DNA of 64,000 nt. Origin: Pseudolabrys taiwanensis. Its GTDB lineage: Bacteria; Pseudomonadota; Alphaproteobacteria; Rhizobiales; Xanthobacteraceae. The notes under the pieces are model-generated. The model did no database searches and was not told the DNA's origin. It saw nothing but the letters and a program-made list of their open reading frames with translations. The stretch is taken from the NCBI RefSeq assembly GCF_003367395.1, contig NZ_CP031417.1:3906001-3970000 (forward strand), given 5' to 3'. The translations under genes and the position numbers were made by a program. This document shows, piece after piece, positions 18,140-26,251 of this stretch. How positions within the stretch are numbered: position 1 is the first letter of the stretch; each line of letters opens with the position of its first letter.

Positions 18140-18158
18140 CCTACACGCGGAGCCACTG

Positions 18159-18995
18159 ATGACCACCCGTATCGAAAAACGTTTCGCCGCGCTGAAGGCG
18201 GAAGGACGCGCCGCGCTGGTGACCTTCACCATGTCCGGCGATCCGGACACGGCGACCTCGCTCGCCGTCATCAAGGCGTTGCCGAAGGCCGGCGCCGACC
18301 TGATCGAGCTCGGCATGCCGTTCACCGATCCGATGGCCGACGGCCCGGCGATCCAAGCCGCCGGCGTGCGCGCGCTCGCGGCCGGGCAGACGCTGAGCAA
18401 GACGCTCGCCATGGTGCGCGACTTTCGCACCGAGGACGACGACACGCCGATCGTGCTGATGGGCTACTACAATCCGATCTACATCTACGGCGTCGATCGC
18501 TTCCTGGTCGATGCCAAGGCCGCCGGTGTCGATGGCCTCATCGTCGTCGACCTGCCGCCGGAAGAAGACGAAGAGCTCTGCATCCCGGCTCTGAAAGCGG
18601 GGGTCAATTTCATCCGCCTCGCGACGCCGACCACCGACGACAAGCGCCTGCCGGCGGTGCTGAACAACACGTCGGGCTTCGTCTATTACGTGTCGATCAC
18701 CGGCATCACCGGTTCGGCCGCGCCGGATGCGACCAAGGTCGCCGCCGCGGTGACGCGCATCAAGCGCCATACCACGCTGCCGGTCGCGGTCGGCTTCGGC
18801 GTGCGTACGGCTGAACAAGCGCGCATGATCGCGCAAGGCGCCGATGGCGTCGTGGTCGGCTCGGCACTGGTCGATGTGCTGCGCGCCAGCCTCGACAAGG
18901 ATGGCAAGGCCACGCCGCTGACGGTCAAGGCGGTCGCGGACCTCGTCGCCGATCTGTCGCAAGGCGTGCGTGGCGCCAAGGCGGCGGCGGAGTAG
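18159..18995 (+). CDS. trpA: Tryptophan synthase alpha chain
   Basis: Cleaves indole-3-glycerol phosphate to indole and glyceraldehyde 3-phosphate; the indole tunnels to TrpB. The 278 residues begin [20 protein letters not shown] and carry the catalytic glutamate in [17 protein letters not shown] and aspartate in [13 protein letters not shown], with the phosphate loops VGFGVRT and [11 protein letters not shown] 18159 gives the family N-terminus; an upstream in-frame ATG at 18054 lies in the repeat cluster. Third gene of trpFBA; accD, its usual next neighbour, is displaced about 4.8 kb downstream by accessory genes. Confidence 0.97.
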   Translation: MTTRIEKRFAALKAEGRAALVTFTMSGDPDTATSLAVIKALPKAGADLIELGMPFTDPMADGPAIQAAGVRALAAGQTLSKTLAMVRDFRTEDDDTPIVLMGYYNPIYIYGVDRFLVDAKAAGVDGLIVVDLPPEEDEELCIPALKAGVNFIRLATPTTDDKRLPAVLNNTSGFVYYVSITGITGSAAPDATKVAAAVTRIKRHTTLPVAVGFGVRTAEQARMIAQGADGVVVGSALVDVLRASLDKDGKATPLTVKAVADLVADLSQGVRGAKAAAE

Positions 18996-19018
18996 CTGCT
19001 GATTTGAATTCAGAATGG

Positions 19019-19160
19019 CCGCATGCACGGCCGGCTCCCTCTCCCCTGTGGGGAGAGGGTTGGGGTGAGGGGGTTCCTGCCTCTCGAATATTGTAACCCC
19101 TCACCCGCCCGCCTTCGCTAAAGCTTCGGCGGTCGACCTCTCCCTATGGGAGAGGTGAAG
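19019..19160. repeat. Composite repeat, left copy flanking the substrate-binding protein gene
   Basis: Reads CCGCATGCACGGCC, then TCTCCCCTGTGGGGAGAGGGT, GGGGTGAGGGG, TGTAACCCCTCACCC, and ends near GACCTCTCC...GGGAGAGGTGAAG. The reverse complement of 20223-20351 follows the same order of blocks, so the two copies are inverted around the gene at 19195-20154. Confidence 0.75.
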
Positions 19161-19194
19161 CGAGCCCGGGGCCCACTTCTTTCATTCACTACTT

Positions 19195-20154
19195 TTACTG
19201 CGGCGGAATGCGGATCAAGTCGGCGAGTTGATCCTTGGTGAGCGGCGCGGCGGTGAACTTCAGTTCCACCGCATCCTTCACGATCTGATCGAGGCCGACG
19301 ATCTTGTCCGGCTCGATCGCCGGCGGCTTGAAGAAGTCGTCGCGCGTGCGCTTGGCCTTGGCGACACTGATCTTGAGCCAATCGGAATAAATCTCGAGTG
19401 CCTTCGGATCCTTGTACATGAACGCGACCGTCTCGCGGTACGCCTTCATGTAACGGTTCACGATGTCCTGGTGCTCCTTCAGGTAATTGGCGTTGACAAG
19501 ATTGACGCGCACGGTCTGGCCCTTGAACACATCGGCATCATTGCCGGTGGCAATCATGCGGATGTCGCCCTTGTCGAGCTGATCAAGCCCGAACGGCGGC
19601 GCCGCCCAGCCGACGTCGACCTGGCCCGACATCACCGCGGTGATGTTGGCCGCCGGACCGCCCATCGCCACCGGCTTGGCTTTATCGAGCTTGTACTGCT
19701 TGATGAAGGCCAGCACGACTCCGTTGGTCGACGAGCCATGTGTCGAATAGGCGATCGTGTGACCGTCGACGTCCTTGATCGATTTGATCGGCGAATCCGC
19801 CTTCACATACCAATAGAGGTCGCCGGCGCCGGTGGTCTCGGCACTCAGGATGCGCAACGGCGCCCCCTTCGCATAAGCGCTGAGCGCGCCCATGATGCCG
19901 CCGGCGATGCCGAGGTCGACACTGCCGGAAATCACCGCCTGCTGCGTCTCGCCCGAGCCGTTGGTGTAAACCATCTCGAGCACGAGACCGTGCTTCTTGA
20001 AGATACCGGCGCGCTGACCGATCTCAGATACCGACGTGTCCCAGTTGCCGCGCTGACCGACGGCGAGCTTCACCGTGTCCTCGGCCGATGCCGCCTGCAT
20101 GGCAGCCAGCATCGCGACGCCGGCGATCATGCCGGCCCAACGCTTCTGATTCAT
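19195..20154 (-). CDS. ABC transporter substrate-binding protein, NitT/TauT (SsuA-like) family
   Basis: A 319-residue exported protein with a clear signal peptide (residues 1-24, ending AASA-ED). The mature part follows the NMT1/SsuA-like fold: VKLAVGQRGNWDTSV, AGIFKKHGLVLEMVY, the ligand-contact stretch NGSGETQQAVISGSVDLGIA, and SADSP/TGAGDLYWYVKAD. These proteins capture nitrate, sulfonates, thiamine precursors or aromatic acids for a membrane transporter. No permease or ATPase gene is adjacent, so its partner must be encoded elsewhere. Composite repeats in opposite orientation flank the gene. The nearby Rieske and dehydrogenase genes suggest an aromatic acid ligand, but this is conjecture. 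Confidence 0.88.
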   Translation of the reverse strand: MNQKRWAGMIAGVAMLAAMQAASAEDTVKLAVGQRGNWDTSVSEIGQRAGIFKKHGLVLEMVYTNGSGETQQAVISGSVDLGIAGGIMGALSAYAKGAPLRILSAETTGAGDLYWYVKADSPIKSIKDVDGHTIAYSTHGSSTNGVVLAFIKQYKLDKAKPVAMGGPAANITAVMSGQVDVGWAAPPFGLDQLDKGDIRMIATGNDADVFKGQTVRVNLVNANYLKEHQDIVNRYMKAYRETVAFMYKDPKALEIYSDWLKISVAKAKRTRDDFFKPPAIEPDKIVGLDQIVKDAVELKFTAAPLTKDQLADLIRIPPQ

Positions 20155-20222
20155 TCTATTCCTCCCTGTTGAGCTTTTTGTTTATCGTTAAGCATGTGTC
20201 GTCTTGCGGCGCCACATGCACT

Positions 20223-20351
20223 CTTCACCTCCCCCATAGGAGAGGTCGGCTCACGAAGTGAGCCGGGTGAGGGGTTACAAAGTTCGAGCTTCAGAAGCCC
20301 CTCACCCCCACCCTCTCCCCACAGGGGAGAGACAGCAGGCCGTGCATGCGG
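20223..20351. repeat. Composite repeat, right copy flanking the substrate-binding protein gene
   Basis: Inverted counterpart of 19019-19160: CTTCACCTCC...GAGAGGTC, GGGTGAGGGGTTACA, CCCCTCACCCCCACCCTCTC, ACAGGGGAGAGA and GGCCGTGCATGCGG in the reverse order. It lies between the signal-peptide end of the gene and the Rieske gene. Confidence 0.75.
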
Positions 20352-20376
20352 CAGGCGCGCCTCAATCCGTCGCTCG

Positions 20377-21678
20377 TTATGCCGTAACGGATTGCGGAGC
20401 GCGCGCCGGCGCCGTTTCGCTTCCTCCTCCCAGTGAACGCCAATTCGTTGTCTTCGGCACCACGCCCTCGAACGAGCTGATCGACGCGTGCGGGATGCGC
20501 GGCGCCTGCGTGCCGATGGCTTTGCCGGTTTCCTTCATCGTGCGCGCGGCATCCACCATCAGACGGCGGAATGCGCCGACGGCGACGTCGCTCGCGCCCA
20601 TGCGTTCGGAGGATCGCTTGCCGATCTTGCCCATGGATTCCCACATCGCGATGTCCTGATTGGGAATGCCGGCGATGCCGGTGAAGTTGCCCTCCTTCAT
20701 CAGCACGCGATCCTGGCCGTAATCGTTGGCGCGATTGCGCAGGTTGTCGAAGTTCTGATCGACGTCGACGCCCCACTCCAGCCTGTTGAACTTGCGCCAG
20801 ACGTCGGGCGGCACGCCCGGCTTGTCGGGGCCGTTCCAGGCGATGAAGTAGAACATCGTCGTCTCGTCGTCCTCGGGCGTGAGAAGCGTCGCGACGTTGT
20901 GCACGTTGTTGGGCGGGATCAGCGCCGTGAAGGGCGCGACATAGACCGTGGTGCGGATGTAATCGTGCGTCGCCTCGTTCATGATCGGGCGGCGGATCGC
21001 GGCATAGCGGAAGCCGTAGCTGGTGCGCTCGATCTGGAAACGCGGCGCCTTGTCGGTGGACGGCCGCAGCCAGTTCACATCGGTGGCTTGGGCGCCATCG
21101 ACTTGCGCCGGCACCATGTCCGACGAATGCAGGCTGGACGAATGCGCCGAGTCGATCTGCCCTTCCAGGATCTGCGCCCAATTGCAGCGCACGCGCACCT
21201 TGGTGGCGCTCACGCGCGCATCCGGCGTCGGCGCAAAAGCCGGCGCCTCGAACACAGGCATTTCCTCCGGTGGGCCCATATAGGTCCAGACGAAGCCGCC
21301 CGCTTCGCGCGCCGGATAGGACTTCTGCTTCACGCGGCACGGGTCGGCTTTGTCGACCGGCTCCGAAGCCATGTCGACAACATTGCCTTCCACGTCGAAC
21401 TTCCAGCCGTGATAGAGGCAGCGCAGGCCGCATTCTTCGTTGCGTCCGTAGACCAGCGAGGCGCGGCGGTGCGAGCAGTACTCGTCGAGCACGCCGACGC
21501 GGCCTTTCGAATCGCGGAACACCACCAGGTCCTCCCCGAGGACCCGCGCGCGGATCGGCTTACCGTCGGCGGTTAGTTCCTCGGACAGGCAGGCGGCCAC
21601 CCAATGGCGGCGCATGATCTGCCCCATCGGGGCATCCCCCTCGACACGGCAGAGCAAATCGTTTTCTTCCGGAGTCAT
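20377..21678 (-). CDS. Rieske non-heme iron oxygenase, phthalate dioxygenase-like alpha subunit
   Basis: The oxygenase component of an aromatic ring-hydroxylating dioxygenase or demethylase. With ATG 21678 it has 433 residues. The Rieske [2Fe-2S] ligands are Cys-Ser-His in EYCSHRRASL and Cys-Leu-Tyr-His in GLRCLYHGWKFD. The mononuclear iron histidines lie in DSAHSSSLHSSDM. The RNEE..LRC.YHGWKFD block and overall length match phthalate 4,5-dioxygenase oxygenase subunits. No reductase gene is adjacent. It is divergent from a phthalate-dihydrodiol-dehydrogenase-like gene across a strong palindrome, suggesting one regulated module. An upstream ATG at 21714 is possible. The true substrate is unproven. 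Confidence 0.88.
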   Translation of the reverse strand: MTPEENDLLCRVEGDAPMGQIMRRHWVAACLSEELTADGKPIRARVLGEDLVVFRDSKGRVGVLDEYCSHRRASLVYGRNEECGLRCLYHGWKFDVEGNVVDMASEPVDKADPCRVKQKSYPAREAGGFVWTYMGPPEEMPVFEAPAFAPTPDARVSATKVRVRCNWAQILEGQIDSAHSSSLHSSDMVPAQVDGAQATDVNWLRPSTDKAPRFQIERTSYGFRYAAIRRPIMNEATHDYIRTTVYVAPFTALIPPNNVHNVATLLTPEDDETTMFYFIAWNGPDKPGVPPDVWRKFNRLEWGVDVDQNFDNLRNRANDYGQDRVLMKEGNFTGIAGIPNQDIAMWESMGKIGKRSSERMGASDVAVGAFRRLMVDAARTMKETGKAIGTQAPRIPHASISSFEGVVPKTTNWRSLGGGSETAPARAPQSVTA

Positions 21679-21729
21679 GGCGGCATTTCTCCCTTGCGAG
21701 CCGTGGCTGGCCAAAGCCGTCGCCGCGTG

Positions 21730-21755
21730 CTTATTCTTAGATATCTAAGAATAAG
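21730..21755. promoter_or_regulatory. 26-bp perfect palindrome, likely MarR-family operator
   Basis: Two 13-base arms, CTTATTCTTAGAT and its exact reverse complement, meet with no spacer and carry a TTAGATATCTAA core. It lies in the divergent gap, 51 bases from the Rieske start and 40 bases from the dehydrogenase start, so it overlaps both promoter regions. MarR proteins usually bind such AT-rich palindromes, and a MarR gene ends the rightward operon (22983-23546). Confidence 0.75.
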
Positions 21756-21795
21756 ACTAGTGAAAGGAAACGCCCTTGTCGAGCGGGGTTGAAGC

Positions 21796-22986
21796 GTGAA
21801 CGAGAAACGCCAATTGCGCCTGGGGGTTGCAGGTCTCGGCCGGGCCTTCACGGTGATGTTGCCAACCTTGGCCCGCGACCGGCGCATCAAGCTGGTCGCG
21901 GCGGCCGATCCCCGACCCGAGGCGCGCGAGCGCTTCGCCGCCGAGTTCGAGGCGCGCAGCTATGAGGATGTTGAAGCGCTCTGCGCCGATCCGGATGTCG
22001 AGGTCGTTTACGTCGCGACGCCGCATCAGCTTCATGCCGCGCATGTGAAGAGCGCGGCAGCACACGGCAAACACATTCTCGTCGAGAAGCCGATTGCGAT
22101 CTCGCTCGCCGAATCGACAGAGATGATCGAAGCGGCGCGCGCGGCCGGCGTTCATCTCATCGTCGGCCACAGCCACTCGTTCAACGCGCCGATCCTGCAT
22201 TGCCGCAAGCTGATCGACAGCGGCGCGTTCGGCCGCGTGCGCATGATCACCGCGCTCAACTACACCGACTTCCTTTACCGGCCGCGCCGGCCGGAAGAGC
22301 TCGATACGGCCAAGGGCGGAGGCGCGCTGTTCTCTCAGGCACCGCACCAAGTCGATGTCGTGCGTCTGCTCGGCGGCGGCCGCGCCAAGGCCGTGCGCGC
22401 GCAGACCGGCGCATGGGATCCGACGCGGCCGACCGAAGGCGCCTTCTCAGCCTTGTTGACGTTCGAAGACGGTGTCTTCGCCTCGCTCACCTACGACGGC
22501 TACGGCCATTTCGATTCCGACGAATTCCAAGGCTGGGTCGGCGAGATGGGCCAACAGAAGAAGGCACAGGGGCCGCGCGTGCTGCAGCGCTACGACGATC
22601 CCGATGTCGAAGCGGCGGCGAAAAATGCCCGCAATTATGGTGGTTCCGGCTATCAGCCGGCCTCCAGCGCACCGCCGCAGCATCATCAGCATTTCGGCCT
22701 CGTGCTGGTGAGCTGCGAGCGCGGCGAGCTGCGTCCGACGCCGGATGGCGTGATGGTGTATCAGCAGGGCATCGGCCGGCTCGACGAGCTGCCGCCGCCG
22801 CCGGTACCGCGCGTCGAAGTGATCGATGAGCTCTATGAGGCGGTCGTGAACAAGCGCGCGCCGCTGCATGACGGCCGCTGGGCGATGGCGACCCTCGAAG
22901 TTTGTCTCGCCATGTTGCGCTCGGCGCGCAACGGCACCGACATCGCGCTGTCGCATCAAACCGGCTTGCCGCGGGACCGCGCATGA
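21796..22986 (+). CDS. Gfo/Idh/MocA family oxidoreductase, Pht4-like dihydrodiol dehydrogenase
   Basis: 396 residues with an N-terminal NAD(P)-binding Rossmann domain (LRLGVAGLGRAFTVML, then VAAADPRPEARERF) and the family EKP motif in HILVEKPIAIS near residue 100. The mid-region FLYRPRRPEELD, the GGGALFSQAPHQVDVVRLLGG segment and a long C-terminal half resemble the Gfo/Idh/MocA dehydrogenase Pht4 of phthalate degradation, which oxidises the 4,5-dihydrodiol. This matches the divergent Rieske gene. The start is GTG at 21796. Its stop overlaps the MarR gene start by four bases (ATGA), so they are translationally coupled. Confidence 0.85.
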   Translation: MNEKRQLRLGVAGLGRAFTVMLPTLARDRRIKLVAAADPRPEARERFAAEFEARSYEDVEALCADPDVEVVYVATPHQLHAAHVKSAAAHGKHILVEKPIAISLAESTEMIEAARAAGVHLIVGHSHSFNAPILHCRKLIDSGAFGRVRMITALNYTDFLYRPRRPEELDTAKGGGALFSQAPHQVDVVRLLGGGRAKAVRAQTGAWDPTRPTEGAFSALLTFEDGVFASLTYDGYGHFDSDEFQGWVGEMGQQKKAQGPRVLQRYDDPDVEAAAKNARNYGGSGYQPASSAPPQHHQHFGLVLVSCERGELRPTPDGVMVYQQGIGRLDELPPPPVPRVEVIDELYEAVVNKRAPLHDGRWAMATLEVCLAMLRSARNGTDIALSHQTGLPRDRA

Positions 22987-23546
22987 GTACGCCGCCGACT
23001 TCCGGCATGGAGACCATCCTCCGCCACTGGCGCGAGGCCGTGCCGGACGATCGCCTGGCGCACTTGGTGCGCGATGCCGCGCGCTCCCTCGTGCGCGCGC
23101 TCAGCGTGCGCCTGGCCGAGCACGACGTGTCGTTCGGCCATTGGTCGTTCCTGCGCATCCTGTGGGAAGGCGACGGCCTGACGCAACGCGAGTTGAGCGA
23201 TCAGGCCGGCGTGATGGAGCCCACCACCTTCTCCGCGCTCAAGACGATGGAGAAGCTCGGCTATGTCGAACGGCGTCAACTCGGCAATGATCGCAAGAAG
23301 GTCTACGTCTTCCTCACGCCCACCGGCCGCGCGCTAAAGGAGCGCCTGGTGCCGCAGGCCGAGGAGGTCAACCGCATCGCCGTCGAAGGCGTGAAGACCG
23401 CCGACATCGCCGCCGCCCGCACGGTGTTGCTGGCCGTGATCGAGAACCTCGCCCGTCACGAGCAGGAAACCGACAAGCGTATGCCCTCGACCCGGCAGAT
23501 CTCGCGCCTCGCCGCCAAAGGCGGCCGCCGGTCGCGCAAGAAGTGA
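22983..23546 (+). CDS. MarR family transcriptional regulator
   Basis: 187 residues with a winged helix-turn-helix: SFGHWSFLRILWEGDGLTQRELSDQAGVMEPTTFSALKTMEKLGYVERRQ holds the recognition helix and the wing follows in NDRKKVYVFLTPTGRAL. MarR dimers repress operons until a phenolic or aromatic ligand releases them. Coupling (ATGA overlap) to the dehydrogenase gene and the 26-bp palindrome upstream indicate control of this operon and the divergent Rieske gene. The C-terminus is unusually basic (AAKGGRRSRKK). Confidence 0.92.
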   Translation: MSTPPTSGMETILRHWREAVPDDRLAHLVRDAARSLVRALSVRLAEHDVSFGHWSFLRILWEGDGLTQRELSDQAGVMEPTTFSALKTMEKLGYVERRQLGNDRKKVYVFLTPTGRALKERLVPQAEEVNRIAVEGVKTADIAAARTVLLAVIENLARHEQETDKRMPSTRQISRLAAKGGRRSRKK

Positions 23547-23549
23547 GGC

Positions 23550-23652
23550 CGTCACCCTGAGGTGCGAGCGAAGCGAGCCTCGAAGGGCGACGGACGGTGA
23601 TTCCGGGGCCGTATCCTTCGAGGGCCGGCTGCGCCGGCCACCTCCGGATAAC
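23550..23652. repeat. Palindromic repeat of the CCTTCGAGG/CCTGAGG family
   Basis: GTCACCCTGAGGTGCGAGC...GCCTCGAAGGGCGAC then ATCCTTCGAGGGCCGGC...GCCGGCCACCTCCGGAT. It lies immediately after the MarR stop and before accD; the same family occurs at 17990, 52410, 57366 and 62522. Confidence 0.6.
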
Positions 23653-23795
23653 GGGGTTAGGCTACTCTGCCGGACAGCGTAACCGCGTCATGACTCCGCC
23701 GCCCGGGGTGGCTATATACGGGCCGGTTTCCGCGCTATAGCGGGGGTGACGGCCGGGCTGCGGCCGGCCAAGCCTTTGAAAGTTAAAGGATTCCG

Positions 23796-24686
23796 ATGAA
23801 CTGGATCTCCAACGTCGTCCGGCCGAAGATTCGCAGCTTCCTGCGCCGCGAGACGCCCGAAAATCTCTGGATCAAGTGCCCGGAGACCGGCCAGCTCGTC
23901 TTCTACAAGGACGTCGAGGCCAACCAGTTCGTCATTCCCGCGTCGAACTACCACATGCGCATCTCGGCGCCGTCGCGGCTCAAGGGCATGTTCGACAGCG
24001 GCGAGTTCGAGGACATCCCGCTGCCGGATGTGCAGCTCGACCCGCTCAAATTCCGCGACGAGCGCCGCTACGTCGATCGCCTCAAGGATGCCCGCACCAA
24101 GACCGGCTATCAGGACGCGGTGAAGGTCGGCGTCGGCAAACTCGAAGGCCAGACGGTCACCATCGGCGTGCAGGACTTCGACTTCATGGGCGGCTCGCTC
24201 GGCATGGCCGCGGGCGAAGCGATCATCGCCGGTTTCGAGACCGCGGTGCGCCGACAGACGCCGTATATCCTGTTCGCGGCTTCGGGCGGCGCGCGCATGC
24301 AGGAAGGCATCCTGTCGCTGATGCAGTTGCCGCGCACCACCGTGGGCGTGCAGATGCTGCGCGAGGCCAAGAAGCCCTACATCGTCGTGCTCACCAATCC
24401 GACCACCGGCGGCGTCACGGCCTCCTACGCCATGCTCGGCGATGTGCATATTGCGGAGCCGGGCGCGCTCATCGGCTTCGCCGGGCCGCGCGTGATCGAG
24501 CAGACCATCCGCGAGAAGCTGCCGGAAGGCTTCCAGCGCGCCGAATATCTCGCCGCGCATGGCATGGTTGACATGGTCGTGCACCGTCACCAACTCCGCG
24601 AGACGCTGGCCCGCTTGTGCCGCCTCATGACCAAGGCGCCGGCCGCGCCGGCGCAGGAGCTTTTGCCGATCCCCGCGCACGCGTGA
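23796..24686 (+). CDS. accD: Acetyl-CoA carboxylase carboxyltransferase subunit beta
   Basis: With AccA it transfers the carboxyl group from biotin to acetyl-CoA, giving malonyl-CoA for fatty acid synthesis. The 296 residues carry the carboxyltransferase core: [43 protein letters not shown] and [11 protein letters not shown]. The N-terminal zinc-ribbon position is intact in layout (WIKCPETGQ...[11 protein letters not shown]), but of the four usual cysteines only the first is present. I believe this loss is shared by other Hyphomicrobiales. It normally follows trpA directly; here about 4.8 kb of accessory DNA intervenes. folC follows. Confidence 0.96.
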   Translation: MNWISNVVRPKIRSFLRRETPENLWIKCPETGQLVFYKDVEANQFVIPASNYHMRISAPSRLKGMFDSGEFEDIPLPDVQLDPLKFRDERRYVDRLKDARTKTGYQDAVKVGVGKLEGQTVTIGVQDFDFMGGSLGMAAGEAIIAGFETAVRRQTPYILFAASGGARMQEGILSLMQLPRTTVGVQMLREAKKPYIVVLTNPTTGGVTASYAMLGDVHIAEPGALIGFAGPRVIEQTIREKLPEGFQRAEYLAAHGMVDMVVHRHQLRETLARLCRLMTKAPAAPAQELLPIPAHA

Positions 24687-24697
24687 TCGCACACGGA

Positions 24698-24791
24698 CGT
24701 CATCATCCGCGAAAGCGGATGATCCAGTACTCCCGGTGTCCTATGATTGCGACGCCTGTGCTTACTGGATGCCCGCTTTCGCGGGCATGAC
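24698..24791. repeat. Paired intergenic palindromic repeats between accD and folC
   Basis: GTCATCATCCGCGAAAGCGG, ATGATCCAGTA, then about 40 bases later TACTGGATGCCCGCTTTCGC and GGGCATGAC. The two halves form one long imperfect inverted repeat with GTCAT/ATGAC ends, enclosing a variable centre. The same structure is seen at 60116. Confidence 0.65.
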
Positions 24792-24803
24792 AGAAAGATC
24801 TAG

Positions 24804-26111
24804 ATGACCCCCATCGACTCCATCCTCGCGCGGCTGACCGCGCTGCATCCCAAGCGCATCGATCTCTCGCTCGATCGCTTGCAGCAGCTTTTGGCCGCGC
24901 TTGGACATCCCGAGAAGAAACTGCCACCGGTGATCCACGTCGCCGGCACCAACGGCAAAGGCTCGACCGTCGCCTTCCTGCGCGCCATCCTGGAAGCCGC
25001 CGGCAAGCGCGTGCACGTCTACACCTCGCCGCATCTGGCGCGCTTCAACGAGCGCTTCCGGCTGAATGGCGCGCTCGTCTCCAATGACGAACTCGCCGGG
25101 GCGATGGAGGAATGCGAGCGCGCCAACAAGGACGCGCCGATCACCGTGTTCGAGATCACGACGGCCGCCGGCCTGCTGCTGTTCTCGCGCCATCCGGCCG
25201 ACGTGCTCCTGCTCGAAGTCGGACTCGGCGGCCGGCTCGATGCGACCAACGTCATCGACGCGCCGCTCGCCACCGTCATCACGCGCATATCGATGGACCA
25301 CGTCGACTTCCTCGGCGACACGCTGGAGAAGATCGCCGCCGAGAAGGCCGGCATCCTCAAGCGGAATGTCCCGGCCATAATCGCCGCGCAGCATGGCGAT
25401 GTGTTGCGTGTGATCGAGCGCCAGGCGGCGCGGCTCAAGGCGCCGCTCAAGATTTCCGGCGAGGATTTCACCGCCACCGAGGAACGCGGCCGCCTCGTTT
25501 ATCAGGACGACAATGGCCTGCTCGATCTGCCGGCGCCGAAGCTTTACGGCCGGCATCAATTCGAGAACGCGGGCCTCGCGATCGCCACTTTGCGCGCGAT
25601 CCCGTCGCTGAAGATTCCCGCGGCCGCTTACGAGGCGGGGCTGGTGAAAGCCGATTGGCCGGCGCGCATGCAGCGGCTCGCGCAGGGCAAGCTCGTCGAC
25701 CTCGCGCCTCCGGGCAGCGAATTGTGGCTCGACGGCGGGCACAATCCGGATGGTGGCCGCGCCATCGCCGCGGCGCTCGCCGATCTCGAAGAGCGCGTGT
25801 CGCGGCCGCTGGTGCTGATCGTCGGCATGCTCGCGACCAAGGACTGCGAAGGCTTCCTGCGCAATTTCACCGGGCTCGCGCGCCGCATGATCGCGGTGCC
25901 GATCCCGGGCGCCGACAAGCCGCTGACCGCGGAGGCGGTCGCCGACTGCGCGCGCAATATCGGCCTGCCCGCCACCAGCCGCGACAATCTCAGCGAAGCG
26001 TTGGACGCCGTGCGCAAGCTTGATCTCGAGCCGCCGCCGCGCATCTTGATCACGGGTTCGCTGTATCTCGCCGGCGATGTGCTGCGCGAGAATGGAACCT
26101 TGCCGTCGTAG
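24804..26111 (+). CDS. folC: Bifunctional folylpolyglutamate synthase / dihydrofolate synthase
   Basis: Adds glutamate to dihydropteroate and then to folates. The 435 residues have the Mur-ligase-type ATP loop GTNGKGSTVAFL near residue 48, the YTSPHLARFNERF motif next to it, the metal-binding DHVDFLGDTLEKIAAEKAGI and the C-terminal domain LDGGHNPDGGRAI. The accD-folC order is conserved from E. coli to rhizobia. It converges on the ligase gene across a repeat cluster. Confidence 0.97.
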   Translation: MTPIDSILARLTALHPKRIDLSLDRLQQLLAALGHPEKKLPPVIHVAGTNGKGSTVAFLRAILEAAGKRVHVYTSPHLARFNERFRLNGALVSNDELAGAMEECERANKDAPITVFEITTAAGLLLFSRHPADVLLLEVGLGGRLDATNVIDAPLATVITRISMDHVDFLGDTLEKIAAEKAGILKRNVPAIIAAQHGDVLRVIERQAARLKAPLKISGEDFTATEERGRLVYQDDNGLLDLPAPKLYGRHQFENAGLAIATLRAIPSLKIPAAAYEAGLVKADWPARMQRLAQGKLVDLAPPGSELWLDGGHNPDGGRAIAAALADLEERVSRPLVLIVGMLATKDCEGFLRNFTGLARRMIAVPIPGADKPLTAEAVADCARNIGLPATSRDNLSEALDAVRKLDLEPPPRILITGSLYLAGDVLRENGTLPS

Positions 26112-26112
26112 T

Positions 26113-26251
26113 TCTTCTTATCCCTCCCCCGCTCGCGGGGGAGGGTGGCGAGCGAAGCGAGCCGGGTGGGGGCTGCATTTGATTGTGATGTGACCCCACC
26201 CCCGGCGCTAACGCGCCGGACCCTCCCCTTTCAGGGGAGGGACACCTCACT
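26113..26251. repeat. Composite palindromic repeat between folC and the ligase gene
   Basis: TCCCTCCCCCGCTCGCGGGGGAGGG, GCGAGCGAAGCGAGCC, GGGTGGGGG, CCCCACCCCC, CGGCGCTAACGCGCCGG and CCCTCCCCTTTCAGGGGAGGG in order. It shares the block order of the 19019, 20223 and 31289 elements, with each block itself a palindrome or pairing with another. Confidence 0.65.
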
